This document shows positions 53,243 through 61,669 of a stretch of DNA of 64,000 nucleotides, in pieces; the first letter of the stretch is position 1; each line of letters starts with the position of its first letter. The stretch comes from Sporosarcina sp. JAI121. GTDB lineage: Bacteria > Bacillota > Bacilli > Bacillales_A > Planococcaceae. The stretch is taken from positions 62,001-126,000 of the forward strand of contig NZ_JACCCL010000002.1 of NCBI RefSeq assembly GCF_013408665.1, read 5' to 3'. The position numbers and the translations under genes are program-made. Below the pieces are notes generated by a model that saw only the letters and a list, made by a program, of their open reading frames with translations, ran no database searches and was not told the DNA's origin.

Positions 53243-54166
53243 GTGGAAATGAAACCGATAGTAGAATTGAAGAATTTATCGAAAACGATCGGCAGGAAAA
53301 AGATTATCGACAACTTGAGTTTGTCGTTATATCCAGGGCAAATTACAGGTTTCCTAGGTCCGAACGGGGCGGGGAAAACGACGACAATCCGTATGATGGT
53401 TGGGCTGATGGAGCCTTCGGGCGGAGATATCGTCATTGACGGGAAATTATTGGCCGATGATTTTGAAGAAGGGCTTTCCAAAGTTGGCGTTATTGTTGAA
53501 AACCCGGAAATGTATAAGTTCATGTCAGGTTATAAAAACTTATTGCATTTTGCGCGTATGCACGAAGGCGTAACTAAAGCACGGATTGAAGAAATCATCA
53601 ACCAGGTCGGCATGCAAAATCGGATTCACGAAAAAGTATCGACGTATTCGCTTGGAATGCGGCAACGGCTAGGCCTTGCGCAGGCACTTTTACACCGTCC
53701 GAAGTTTTTAATCCTTGATGAGCCGACAAACGGACTCGATCCCGCGGGAATTCGTGAATTCCGGACGTATCTTAAGTTGATTGCAGAAAAAGAAGGCGTC
53801 TCTGTTTTCGTTTCGAGCCATATGCTGTCAGAAATTGAGCTAATGTGTGATCGGATTGCGGTCATTCAGAATGGCAAGCTGGTTGATATTCGGGATATGT
53901 CTGGTGAACAAGAATCCCATTATTATATCGAAGCATTCCCGGCAGAGGCGGCGGAAAGCATGCTGAAGGGTGAAGGATTCACTGTGGAAGCGCACGAAGC
54001 AGGGTTTATCATAAATGCAGAGAAGACGCAGATTCCGGGACTTGTCCAGCAGATGATGGCGAAGGAAATGCAGTTATTTGCAGTCCAACCGCACCGTAAA
54101 ACGCTCGAAGATCAATTCCTGGAAATGACTGGAGGTGGCCAGATTGCTGAAGCTCATACAAAATGA
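53243..54166 (+). CDS. ABC transporter ATPase, BcrA-like
   Basis: 307 residues: ATPase domain with Walker A GFLGPNGAGKTTTIRMM, signature YSLGMRQRLGLAQALL, Walker B FLILDEPTNGLDP and SSHMLSEIE, then a C-terminal domain of about 90 residues typical of BcrA/NatA-type exporters. GTG 53243 lies eight bases after GGGAGG; ATG 53249 is the alternative. Sits one base after the previous stop and overlaps the permease gene by 23 bases. Confidence 0.88.
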   Translation: MEMKPIVELKNLSKTIGRKKIIDNLSLSLYPGQITGFLGPNGAGKTTTIRMMVGLMEPSGGDIVIDGKLLADDFEEGLSKVGVIVENPEMYKFMSGYKNLLHFARMHEGVTKARIEEIINQVGMQNRIHEKVSTYSLGMRQRLGLAQALLHRPKFLILDEPTNGLDPAGIREFRTYLKLIAEKEGVSVFVSSHMLSEIELMCDRIAVIQNGKLVDIRDMSGEQESHYYIEAFPAEAAESMLKGEGFTVEAHEAGFIINAEKTQIPGLVQQMMAKEMQLFAVQPHRKTLEDQFLEMTGGGQIAEAHTK

Positions 54167-55085
54167 ATGGATGAAACTATGGAGTAAAAAAGCGACTTGG
54201 ATAATGACCGGCCTACTCGTCTTCGCGATTTTAGGGATGTTCGGTTTGACGAAATGGATTGATACAGTAAATAATTACGAGAAACAAGATTGGAAAACAA
54301 GCGTACAAGGCGAACTGACCTATGTAAAAGAAGACTTGAGCAATTCTGGTCTCGACGCTGATCAGCGTGAACGCATGGAAGGCCAGGAAAAGGTTCTAGA
54401 GTACCGTCTTGCGAATTCAATCGAACCGCTTGACAGCAACAGCCGGGAAAGTATGATCATGAATTCAGGCGCTATCGGTTCCATTGCAGTTTTACTGACA
54501 GTCATTGTTGCTGCGGGGATTGTCGCCTCCGAATTTACGCAAGGAACGATTAAGATGTTGTTATCCCGCCCTGTGAAAAGGTGGAAGATTTTAACGTCGA
54601 AATATGTGACGGTCATTTCATTCGGCATATTCCTTATGCTCATCGGTTTCGTTGTATCAATGCTTGGTGCGTATCTTTTCTTCCAATCTGGCAATGGGCA
54701 AGAACTTGTCTGGAATGGGAAAGAAGTTGTAGAAGTATCTGCTTGGGGGAAAGGGCTTTATATGCTACTGCTGTCATTCGCAAATGTTTTTGTGACAGCG
54801 ACGTTTGCATTCATGATCGGTAGCGTTTTCCGTTCCAGCTCGCTCGCAATCGGACTGTCGTTGTTCATCTATTTCATGGGCTCGACGTTAGTTATGATTT
54901 TGGCAAAATATGAAGTTGTGAAATACATCGTCTTTACGCATATGGATTTGACGATTTATGAAACGGACTTTCGGATTGTGGAAGGTATTACGATGTCGTT
55001 CTCCCTTGCAATCCTTGCAGTTTATATCGTAATCTTCCTGTTTATTAGCTATATGACGTTCATTAAGCGTGACATCACAGCTTAA
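54144..55085 (+). CDS. ABC-2 permease of the BcrA-like exporter
   Basis: 313 residues, six predicted membrane segments with a large extracellular loop (about 45-105, rich in charged residues) after the first helix. ASEFTQGTIKMLLSRPVKRWK is the standard motif coupling ABC-2 permeases to the ATPase. The start TTG 54144 five bases after GGAGGTGG is preferred over GTG 54135, which lies within that site. Substrate unknown; lipid II-binding peptides are a usual cargo or stimulus for relatives. Confidence 0.85.
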   Translation: MLKLIQNEWMKLWSKKATWIMTGLLVFAILGMFGLTKWIDTVNNYEKQDWKTSVQGELTYVKEDLSNSGLDADQRERMEGQEKVLEYRLANSIEPLDSNSRESMIMNSGAIGSIAVLLTVIVAAGIVASEFTQGTIKMLLSRPVKRWKILTSKYVTVISFGIFLMLIGFVVSMLGAYLFFQSGNGQELVWNGKEVVEVSAWGKGLYMLLLSFANVFVTATFAFMIGSVFRSSSLAIGLSLFIYFMGSTLVMILAKYEVVKYIVFTHMDLTIYETDFRIVEGITMSFSLAILAVYIVIFLFISYMTFIKRDITA

Positions 55086-55090
55086 TAATA

Positions 55091-55118
55091 AAAAGCCCTC
55101 CAGAAATGGAGGGCTTTT
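55091..55118. terminator. Bidirectional terminator
   Basis: AAAAGCCCTCCA pairs with TGGAGGGCTTTT around GAAA; T-runs on both strands. It ends the ABC operon and the small minus-strand gene at 55127. Confidence 0.88.
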
Positions 55119-55126
55119 GAATAGTA

Positions 55127-55219
55127 TCATTTATGGTTGCTGAATGTACGGGCAAGACCTGCGAGATTACCTACGATTACAAATGCGAACAGTGCGAACA
55201 TGATGTATATGAACCACAT
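55127..55219 (-). CDS. Small membrane peptide, 30 residues
   Basis: A 30-codon gene: MWFIYIMFALFAFVIVGNLA then GLARTFSNHK. AGGAGTG lies seven bases before the ATG and the stop is followed within ten bases by a bidirectional terminator, so it has all the parts of a real gene. One membrane helix (residues 2-18) and a short basic cytoplasmic or external tail. I do not recognise the family. Too short for usual ORF cut-offs. Confidence 0.65.
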   Translation of the reverse strand: MWFIYIMFALFAFVIVGNLAGLARTFSNHK

Positions 55220-55464
55220 TGACTATCACTCCTTTTATGCAATAAATCCTGACTCCATTATACCACCATCGACATTGCCAGGCAATGTTATCTGAAACGT
55301 AGCGCTGCTGACTGTGACGGAATGATTGATTGGGAAAGGATGAAAGGTCTCGTTCTTCCATAAAATAACCTTCGCTATGTGTCTTTTCTCCCGTTCTTCC
55401 AGTAAAATGAAACCGCTTAGGTTCAGGCATCGTATACATATGAAGAGAAACGGGGGTGTCTTTC

Positions 55465-57390
55465 ATGAAAAAAATTATCGCAATCTTTATCACCATCATT
55501 GTCCTCATGTTGCCTAGCATAGTAGTACATGCAAAATCGTATTCAATCGACGAAGTCCAAATCAAGGGATGGTTGCAACCGAGTGGCGATATGATTGTGA
55601 ATGAACTATTCACCTACACATTTGACGGTGACTTTACTAAGGTGACCCGTTCATTCCCGGACAGGCATAACAGGCAAATAGACGACTTTGAAGCGCATAT
55701 TATTAGTAGCAAGCGTCCAGTCGTCGGTGAAATAACCGGAAATATGTTGAATACGGTGAAAGTCACCACAAAAGGAACGACTCGGACAGCGGAGATAGAT
55801 GCGAAAAACAAAACAATTTCTGTCCTTTATGTGTACACAATGCGAGGTGCGGTGAAATCATACGAGACCTACAGTGATCTCGATCTCACTTTTTTTGAAA
55901 AAGGTGTGAATCATGACGCAGATTATAAAAATGTCACTATATCATACGTGTTGCCGGGAGACGTTGGTGATAGTAATGTTCATGGATTCATGTACGACCA
56001 GAATGGTAAAACGAAAAAAGTTTATCGGAACGGGATCGTTTTTGGGACGCCGAACTCCCAAGCGCATTCTGTGACGGCAACACGTGTCTTTTTTCCTTCG
56101 TTCATCATGACGGAGCAGCAAAAAGAAGCTGCTGAAATTTCGTTCGAAGAAGCTGTTGAACAGGAGCAGAATCGGCTTGAGGCATTTCAATCCAAGGTAT
56201 CATTGACTCCGAAAATCACTACTATTGTTTGGGGCGGATCTATATTATTTCTAATCGGGGCGGTTTTTCAGTTCTTTGTACGACAAAGGTGGTTCGCGCC
56301 GTTCGGTAATACAGCGCACGTACTTCAGACAGACACGGTGTATTTGTCTTTTGTCGAACATAATGGTGACTACCATCCAAAAAGCTTCCTTGCGGGGATA
56401 TTTTCACTGGCGGAGAAAGGGCATGTCGACGTCGAGCTGGCACCTTCTGCAGAACGATTTAAAAGACAGCCCGATGCACCGGAGAAGACATTAGCCTTCC
56501 AATTCAAAAAAATGGCACAGCCGTTGCTACCGTATGAAAAAACGCTGGTCACCTGGCTATTTAAAGTTGGTTTGAAGACCGGAAAATTCCATTTGCACGA
56601 TATCGCGGGAATGGCTGATGACGAAAAAGACCGTAAAAAATCCTATCTGAAAACGCAATATGCATTTGAGAAGAAACATTATGAATGGCATAGCGACGTG
56701 AAATCATTGATGGTGGAAGCGGGAACGATTTCAAATAAGCTATCCAATGTGCTGAAACAGAGCGTTTTTGTTGTCATCGCATTGCTCGTGGCCCCCGCTG
56801 TGTATGTAACCGGGGGCGGTGGATGGGGGATTGCATTCCCGTTCATTATTGTAGTTTTGATGATTGGGGTTTTTACATACAACCCATGGAATAAATGGCT
56901 GCCGGCTGTGTTTTTCATTATCCTATTTTTTGTGATGCAACAGATGATTATTGGAGATTTATTCATAGCAGTGGCATTACTTCTGGCAACGGGTGCATTG
57001 TTGTATTTCGTGATCCCATCAACATTACTCACCTCCTTGAATGCGCTCTATACAAAAATGAGCATCATCAAGTTCCGAAAACAAATGCGGAAAGGGTTTC
57101 CGCCGGATTTGACGGACGAACAACAGGAGCGTTGGTTAACGCGTGCTTATCTGTTGAATCCATCCAATAAAAAGCTTCCGAAGATAAATAGTAGGCTAAC
57201 GCAAGCATTGCCGCTGACTGCGTTATTCGCTCTGGAGGCCGATCCGCTCGACTTCGTGCAATCGACTTGGGGTCCTACTCGAATCGTCAAGGCAAGTTCT
57301 GGTGATGGCGGTTATGGGCAAACGTATGATTCAGGGGGTGGAGGAGGAGGATCTGGCGACGGGGGTGGCGGCGGTGCGGGAGCGGATTGA
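55465..57390 (+). CDS. DUF2207 family membrane protein
   Basis: 641 residues. Signal peptide (about 1-24, ending VVHAKS), an extracytoplasmic DUF2207 domain (YSIDEVQIKGWLQPSGDMIVNE; RSFPDRHNRQID), a membrane helix near 255-275, a cytoplasmic region, then paired helices at about 430-525, and a glycine-only tail (GGGGGGSGDGGGGGAGAD) after YGQTYDSGG. This low-complexity tail is common in the family. Function unknown; proposed links are to the cell envelope. ATG 55465 follows GGGGGTG. Confidence 0.85.
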   Translation: MKKIIAIFITIIVLMLPSIVVHAKSYSIDEVQIKGWLQPSGDMIVNELFTYTFDGDFTKVTRSFPDRHNRQIDDFEAHIISSKRPVVGEITGNMLNTVKVTTKGTTRTAEIDAKNKTISVLYVYTMRGAVKSYETYSDLDLTFFEKGVNHDADYKNVTISYVLPGDVGDSNVHGFMYDQNGKTKKVYRNGIVFGTPNSQAHSVTATRVFFPSFIMTEQQKEAAEISFEEAVEQEQNRLEAFQSKVSLTPKITTIVWGGSILFLIGAVFQFFVRQRWFAPFGNTAHVLQTDTVYLSFVEHNGDYHPKSFLAGIFSLAEKGHVDVELAPSAERFKRQPDAPEKTLAFQFKKMAQPLLPYEKTLVTWLFKVGLKTGKFHLHDIAGMADDEKDRKKSYLKTQYAFEKKHYEWHSDVKSLMVEAGTISNKLSNVLKQSVFVVIALLVAPAVYVTGGGGWGIAFPFIIVVLMIGVFTYNPWNKWLPAVFFIILFFVMQQMIIGDLFIAVALLLATGALLYFVIPSTLLTSLNALYTKMSIIKFRKQMRKGFPPDLTDEQQERWLTRAYLLNPSNKKLPKINSRLTQALPLTALFALEADPLDFVQSTWGPTRIVKASSGDGGYGQTYDSGGGGGGSGDGGGGGAGAD

Positions 57391-57413
57391 CTTCGATTGA
57401 TGCCCGTATTGGC

Positions 57414-57560
57414 GACCGACCATATCCGCCAGCGGACCGACCGTATAAGTGTGCGAACCGACCGTATCCACCTGCAGACCGACTATATAAGTGTTGTGAC
57501 CGACTGTATCGGGCAACGGACCGACTATAAAAGTGTAAAGACCGACCATATCCGCCGCAC
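57414..57560. repeat. Tandem 21-bp repeat array, seven units (array C)
   Basis: Units start at 57414, 57435, 57456, 57477, 57498, 57519 and 57540, all exactly 21 bp apart. Consensus about GACCGACYRTATAAGTGTGCG: the first 12 bases are strongly kept, the rest vary. It lies between the converging DUF2207 and mscL genes and ends just before the terminator hairpin. One plus-strand frame stays open as seven-residue TD(H/R/Y)I units, also open in array A, but there is no start site. Confidence 0.9.
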
Positions 57561-57567
57561 TACTTCA

Positions 57568-57607
57568 AAAAAAGAGGGCAAACCCACATCTGGGTTTGTC
57601 CTCTTTT
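57568..57607. terminator. Bidirectional terminator between DUF2207 gene and mscL
   Basis: AAAAGAGGGCAAACCC pairs with GGGTTTGTCCTCTTTT; A/T runs on both sides. Confidence 0.88.
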
Positions 57608-57617
57608 CAAGTAAATC

Positions 57618-58004
57618 TTAAAGTGTTTTTCCTTCTTTCAGCAAGTCGCGGATTTCAGCTAGTAGAGCTTCTTTAGGGTCCACTTCAGGTGCTGCTTCTT
57701 CAACTACAGGCTCTTTTTTACGTTTGAATTTCGCCAGCAAACGGATTGCCATAAAAATCACAAACGCGACAATGAGGAAATCGATAACGGATTGGATGAA
57801 CATTCCATACATGATTTCAACCTTTAGGAAAGTGAAACTTTCTTTGGAAATATCGATTCCACCTGAAATAAGTCCAATTAGCGGTGTAATAATATGTTCA
57901 ACAAGTGAGGATACTATTTTTCCAAACGCAGCACCAATTACAACTGCAATGGCGAGGTCAAATACATTTCCTTTGAATGCAAATTCTTTAAAGTCATTCC
58001 ACAT
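57618..58004 (-). CDS. mscL: Large-conductance mechanosensitive channel
   Basis: Emergency valve that opens under membrane tension on osmotic downshock. 128 residues, the usual length. [38 protein letters not shown] is TM1 with the pore signature (split: FALK-like start, [12 protein letters not shown] core); TM2 is [20 protein letters not shown]; then a charged cytoplasmic helix with [23 protein letters not shown] 58004. Confidence 0.96.
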   Translation of the reverse strand: MWNDFKEFAFKGNVFDLAIAVVIGAAFGKIVSSLVEHIITPLIGLISGGIDISKESFTFLKVEIMYGMFIQSVIDFLIVAFVIFMAIRLLAKFKRKKEPVVEEAAPEVDPKEALLAEIRDLLKEGKTL

Positions 58005-58180
58005 TTACTTCATTCCCTATCTATTAATCTTTTCATGAGCAGCCTGCATATCGACAAAACTGCCCATTAAAAGATTATAAGCCGACAGTATCCAAATTTG
58101 ATAGGGCAAAAGTACATGTTTTCGAAATGTGTTCCCTAAAAAACATACTAGATAAGTTGAAATATAGAACTCCATTGAAT

Positions 58181-58214
58181 CCGCTTCGGCTACCCCTTAT
58201 AAGGCGCCTTCGCC
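58181..58214 (-). repeat. Partial, inverted copy of the structured dispersed element
   Basis: On the minus strand this reads GGCGAAGGCGCC, TTATAAGGGGTAGCCGAAGC. The last block matches 3588-3612 almost base for base (GGCGCC, then GGGGTAGCCGAAGC). It is intergenic, between mscL and the acetamidase gene. Confidence 0.6.
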
Positions 58215-58270
58215 AAGTTTATATAGATATTCATTTGTTCAACATATATAGCAATTGCAAAAGAAAAGAA

Positions 58271-59176
58271 TTACGCAAATGGTTTCACGTCATATGCATC
58301 CAGAATATACTGCGGCACGAGAAAACGTGCAGTCATAAGTGGATCGACGACTTGGCTTATTTGTGCATCACCTGCAGCACTCATGAGCATCGTAAGTTCT
58401 GCAATTGTCATGTCCGTATGCGGAAGCAGGAAATCAATAGCCTCTTCAACCGCCGTTTTCACCGCTACGTCCAGGGTTTCCGCTGATACGATGAATACGA
58501 TTCCTTCTTCATTAACGAGTACGGGGTGCCGAAGTGGTGTGGATTTCACAACATCGAGCGTCACAGTCGCTTTTCCGGGAACTTCAATGCCGGACACGCC
58601 AATTTCGCCGTCGCCCATCGCCGCGTGGAAATCACCGAGAGCAAATAGCGCGCCTTCTGTAAATATAGGGAAATAAAGCGTCGCCCCTTCGGTGATCAAC
58701 TTCGTATCCATATTGCCGCCGTGTGCACCTGGCGTTCCGCACGAAATAGGCTCACCTTCAGGAGCCACACCGATTACTCCGATCATCGGATTGAGCGGCA
58801 CTTTTACACGATCGTTAAATAACGCATAGCCATCTTCAATCGGAATAATCTTAGACTCAAGTTCCTTTAAGCGATGTCCCATGACACCCAAGTCCGGTCC
58901 TGTCGCCATGACGCCTTGCGAACCAATCTCCAGTTTGTCGATCGTCACCTTTAGCACATCACCGGGTTCCGCGCCGTTCACATAGATGGGGCCAGTCGCA
59001 GGATTGATTTTATCCCAATCGATGCCCGCAATTTTTGTCTCCGCGGATTGCACTTGATTTTCAAAGCAGTCATACGTCTCAATTTCAATCGATGTCCCCG
59101 AATCCACATGCTTCATAGGTGCATTGTCTTTGCTGAATGCATAAATGACGTCAGTTCATGCCAATGTTTGTGTCAT
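58271..59176 (-). pseudogene. Acetamidase/formamidase gene with an in-frame TGA at codon 7
   Basis: The family hydrolyses short amides to ammonia and acid. The frame from ATG 59176, with AAGGGGAATTGATT before it, reads MTQTLA, then TGA (59156-59158), then TDVIYAFSKDNAP followed by VDSG and the rest of the protein. YAFSKDNAP is normal N-terminal sequence of this family, so the TGA interrupts homologous sequence. The remaining 281-residue frame from ATG 59116 is intact (GAEPGDVLKVTIDKLEI, GTPGAHGGNMDTK, GDFHAAMGDGEIG) but that ATG has no ribosome site. Either a recent nonsense allele, a sequencing error, or a shortened protein by re-initiation. Confidence 0.75.
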
Positions 59177-59206
59177 AATCAATTCCCCTTTACTCGTATT
59201 TTAATT

Positions 59207-59224
59207 GTCTACTAATTAGTAGAC
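59207..59224. promoter_or_regulatory. Perfect 18-bp palindrome upstream of the amidase gene
   Basis: GTCTACTAATTAGTAGAC, about 31 bp before ATG 59176 on the minus strand. The form fits a TetR- or MarR-type dimer site placed at or near the promoter. Confidence 0.6.
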
Positions 59225-59281
59225 GGAAAGCCCATTCCCTCAAGCCATCTTCTAATAAACATCCCAAAATAGATTATTTTT

Positions 59282-59611
59282 TTAACTCTCCACAGTATCA
59301 ATTGGAAACCAACGATACTCAGTCAAATCAATCTTTCCATCAACGCTAAACGTAATTCCTTCCATCTCAAGCAATTCTCGTTGGCGGAGGCCCTTACTTT
59401 CAATATCAGATGGAGCCGAAATTCCGCCCTGTGCATTGATGATCCGGTGCCAAGGCAAGTTGTATTTTGCGCTCATCGAATGCAGTACACGCACGACTTG
59501 CCTTGCACCGCGCGGACTTCCGGCAGCCGCAGCAACTTGCCCGTAAGTCATGACTCGTCCAGCAGGTATGCCCTGAATTATTTCGATGACCCGTTCTGTG
59601 AATACATTCAT
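59282..59611 (-). CDS. Alkyltransferase-like (ATL) protein, MGMT fold
   Basis: 109 residues: the C-terminal DNA-binding domain of O6-alkylguanine-DNA alkyltransferase. IIQGIPAGRVMTYGQVAAAAGSPRGARQVVR is the helix-turn-helix with the Arg finger; the active-site PCHR is replaced by LPWHRIIN, so the acceptor Cys is a Trp. ATL proteins bind O6-alkylguanine without repairing it and hand it to nucleotide excision repair. ATG 59611 nine bases after AAGGAGG. Confidence 0.92.
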   Translation of the reverse strand: MNVFTERVIEIIQGIPAGRVMTYGQVAAAAGSPRGARQVVRVLHSMSAKYNLPWHRIINAQGGISAPSDIESKGLRQRELLEMEGITFSVDGKIDLTEYRWFPIDTVES

Positions 59612-59725
59612 AAACGACAACCTCCTTGCGTTATCCCTATTATACCAAATATGTCTATGAAACTATTTCCATCTCACTTCGTATAGTTACTTGATGAGTT
59701 TAAAAATGGGGAGGATTTGAATCGG

Positions 59726-60223
59726 ATGCAAGAATTGTTTATAAAGCGCACGCTTATCGGATTCGTATTGAAAGTCGTTGGGCTGGTTGTGATTAGTTGG
59801 GGGATTATTCAAGGTTTCGTTCTCATGATTCAACTTTATGATCCATATGCTAATGGAATGGGGCTTATCGGTTTTATAGGCATCGTTGCAACTCCGGGCA
59901 TTTACGGAATCCTGCTAATCGGATTTGGCGAAGTGATTGATTTATTGCAAAAGATTCATGACCAGAACGATTCGAAAGCACAAGTATTACAAGCTGTGGA
60001 AAACAATTCGAGTGCTTCGGCTAATGTGTCCATTCCCTTATTTGCCGAACAGGAAATAAAAGAATTCTATTCGAATCAAAACATCTGGATTGATTCGATC
60101 TTACCCACGAAGGACCGTGCTATTTTCATCGTAAAAAGAAATGGCCGTACAGATTACATTGCGCTTGGTGAATCTACTCCCAAAATTCTAACTGAAGAAG
60201 AGATTGTTAATATATTTAATTAG
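59726..60223 (+). CDS. Hypothetical protein with two membrane segments
   Basis: 165 residues, not recognised. Hydrophobic spans at about 10-35 (IGFVLKVVGLVVISWGIIQGF) and 48-72 (MGLIGFIGIVATPGIYGILLIG), then a cytoplasmic part of about 90 residues, polar, with QAVENNSSASANVS as a likely linker and a small alpha/beta end. Start ATG 59726 (TTG 59717 is too close to GGGGAGG). No operon partner. Confidence 0.6.
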   Translation: MQELFIKRTLIGFVLKVVGLVVISWGIIQGFVLMIQLYDPYANGMGLIGFIGIVATPGIYGILLIGFGEVIDLLQKIHDQNDSKAQVLQAVENNSSASANVSIPLFAEQEIKEFYSNQNIWIDSILPTKDRAIFIVKRNGRTDYIALGESTPKILTEEEIVNIFN

Positions 60224-60263
60224 TTTTTTGATTAAGCGCGGCAGGAATGGAGTAATTACATAA

Positions 60264-60302
60264 AAAAACCGCTTCCCGTCATTCATCGACGCGAAGCGGT
60301 CT
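60264..60302 (-). terminator. Terminator of the PAP2 phosphatase gene
   Basis: ACCGCTTC pairs with GAAGCGGT; on the minus strand it is followed by seven T. Its upstream arm lies in the last codons of the gene. Confidence 0.75.
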
Positions 60303-60950
60303 CTCCTTTTTCTCACGTTTATTCTTGAAATACGCATATATTGAGATCGCAAACGTTAACCAAAGCGCACTCGCTACAAAACCTCCGATAACATCACTCG
60401 GATAATGGACGCCGAGGTAAATACGGCTCGTGCCAATCATGATAATCATGAAAGCGGTCAACAGTATTAGAAGAACACGGCTCATTGTTGTTTTCACATT
60501 ACGCCAGGCGATATACGCAATGATTGCATAAAGAGCGAACGCCATCATCGAATGACCACTTGGGAAACTGAAGCCGTTTACATCCAATATACGATGGATG
60601 TCCGGCCGTTCCCGTTTGAAATAGTTTTTAAGTATGCTGTTCAGCAGAATGGATCCGGCGACCACCGCAATCAACAGGAAGGCCTGCTGACGGTAGCGCA
60701 AAGCAAAATATAACCCGATAAATCCAATCATAGCAATCGATGCAACGACATAACCGGAGCCGATCCACGTGAACGTTTTCATAATGGATGTCAGCCATGG
60801 TACTTCCAATCCTTGAACAAATCCGATGACCGTAGTGTCGAAGCCTGCTATGGTGTCGTTACCGATAGCAGTTGCAATATATCCGAATGCCGCCCCAAAG
60901 CCGATACAAAGGGCAAACACTATCAAAAGCCGCGGTGAGTGTTCGCGCAT
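60279..60950 (-). CDS. PAP2-superfamily membrane phosphatase
   Basis: 223 residues, six predicted membrane segments. The three PAP2 motifs are K-x6-RP (KNYFKRERPDI), PSGH (FSFPSGHSMMAF) and S-R-x5-H-x3-D (GTSRIYLGVHYPSDV). It removes phosphate from lipids such as phosphatidate, phosphatidylglycerophosphate or undecaprenyl pyrophosphate on the outer face. Which one is not decidable here. Start ATG 60950 after AAAGGGGTG; a GTG nine bases upstream is in frame. Confidence 0.92.
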   Translation of the reverse strand: MREHSPRLLIVFALCIGFGAAFGYIATAIGNDTIAGFDTTVIGFVQGLEVPWLTSIMKTFTWIGSGYVVASIAMIGFIGLYFALRYRQQAFLLIAVVAGSILLNSILKNYFKRERPDIHRILDVNGFSFPSGHSMMAFALYAIIAYIAWRNVKTTMSRVLLILLTAFMIIMIGTSRIYLGVHYPSDVIGGFVASALWLTFAISIYAYFKNKREKKERPLRVDE

Positions 60951-61092
60951 GACACGCACCCCTTTCGTTTTAATCGTAATTGTATACTATTTTTAAAGGA
61001 AAGCTACAAAAAATCGCACTAGTCAAATTGAACAATCTTCTGAAAAGATGCTACACTAGATGTAAATTATTATTTACCATAAAGGACCGATT

Positions 61093-61665
61093 ATGACACT
61101 AATTATTTTAATAGTATGCTCATACATATTGGGCAATGTGCTGACTGGCTCGATTATCGGTAGTTTCTATTATAAGAAAGAAATACGGATTGAAGGAAGC
61201 GGGAATCCTGGCGCGCGTAATGCCGGGCGCGTGTTCGGGAAAAAAGCATTCGTTGCGACATTCATCGGAGATGCGATGAAAGGAGCGCTTGTTGTTTTGG
61301 GCGCCAAGTGGCTAGGGTTCGGGGCGACCATCGAACTGTTTGCGCTCTTCGCTGTAATGTTAGGTCATGTGTTTCCGTTGCTTCTGAAGTTTCGCGGAGG
61401 GATGGGTGTATCCACTTTCATTGGCGGTATGCTCCTATTTGATCCTATGCTGTTTACTTTTTTCGCGGGACTGTTCCTCATTTTTTATACAGTATTGAAA
61501 AGTTTCACACTTGCTGGGCTTAGTGCTGTCGTCATGATTCCGATTTTAGTACTCCTATTTTCATACGGAATTCCTGTTTTCATTGCAGCCAGTTTGTTGT
61601 CTGTCCTGCTTTTATTTACGCATCGGGATGATTTAAAACAGAAACTTATGCCGGAAAAGAGTTGA
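61093..61665 (+). CDS. PlsY-family glycerol-3-phosphate acyltransferase
   Basis: 190 residues, several membrane segments. PlsY makes lysophosphatidate from acyl-phosphate and glycerol-3-phosphate. The loop motifs are present in variant form: EGSGNPGARNAGRVFGKK (normally GSGNxGATNxxR) and GHVFPLLLKFRGGMGVST (normally GKGVAT). The two variations suggest a paralogue rather than the main PlsY, so another acceptor is possible. ATG 61093 after AAAGGACC. Five bases from the stop is the GNAT-aminotransferase fusion, so the two are co-transcribed. Confidence 0.8.
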   Translation: MTLIILIVCSYILGNVLTGSIIGSFYYKKEIRIEGSGNPGARNAGRVFGKKAFVATFIGDAMKGALVVLGAKWLGFGATIELFALFAVMLGHVFPLLLKFRGGMGVSTFIGGMLLFDPMLFTFFAGLFLIFYTVLKSFTLAGLSAVVMIPILVLLFSYGIPVFIAASLLSVLLLFTHRDDLKQKLMPEKS

Positions 61666-61669
61666 GAAA

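Noticed and set aside
57397..57621. Plus-strand ORF of 74 codons through array C, coding for seven-residue TDxI repeats
   Set aside because: No ribosome site at its ATG, the frame runs on into the terminator hairpin, and an open frame is expected when 21-bp units free of stops are repeated.
59156..59158. Selenocysteine (UGA recoding) in the amidase gene
   Set aside because: The position is the N-terminal tail, not an active site, and no selenocysteine stem-loop was seen after it.
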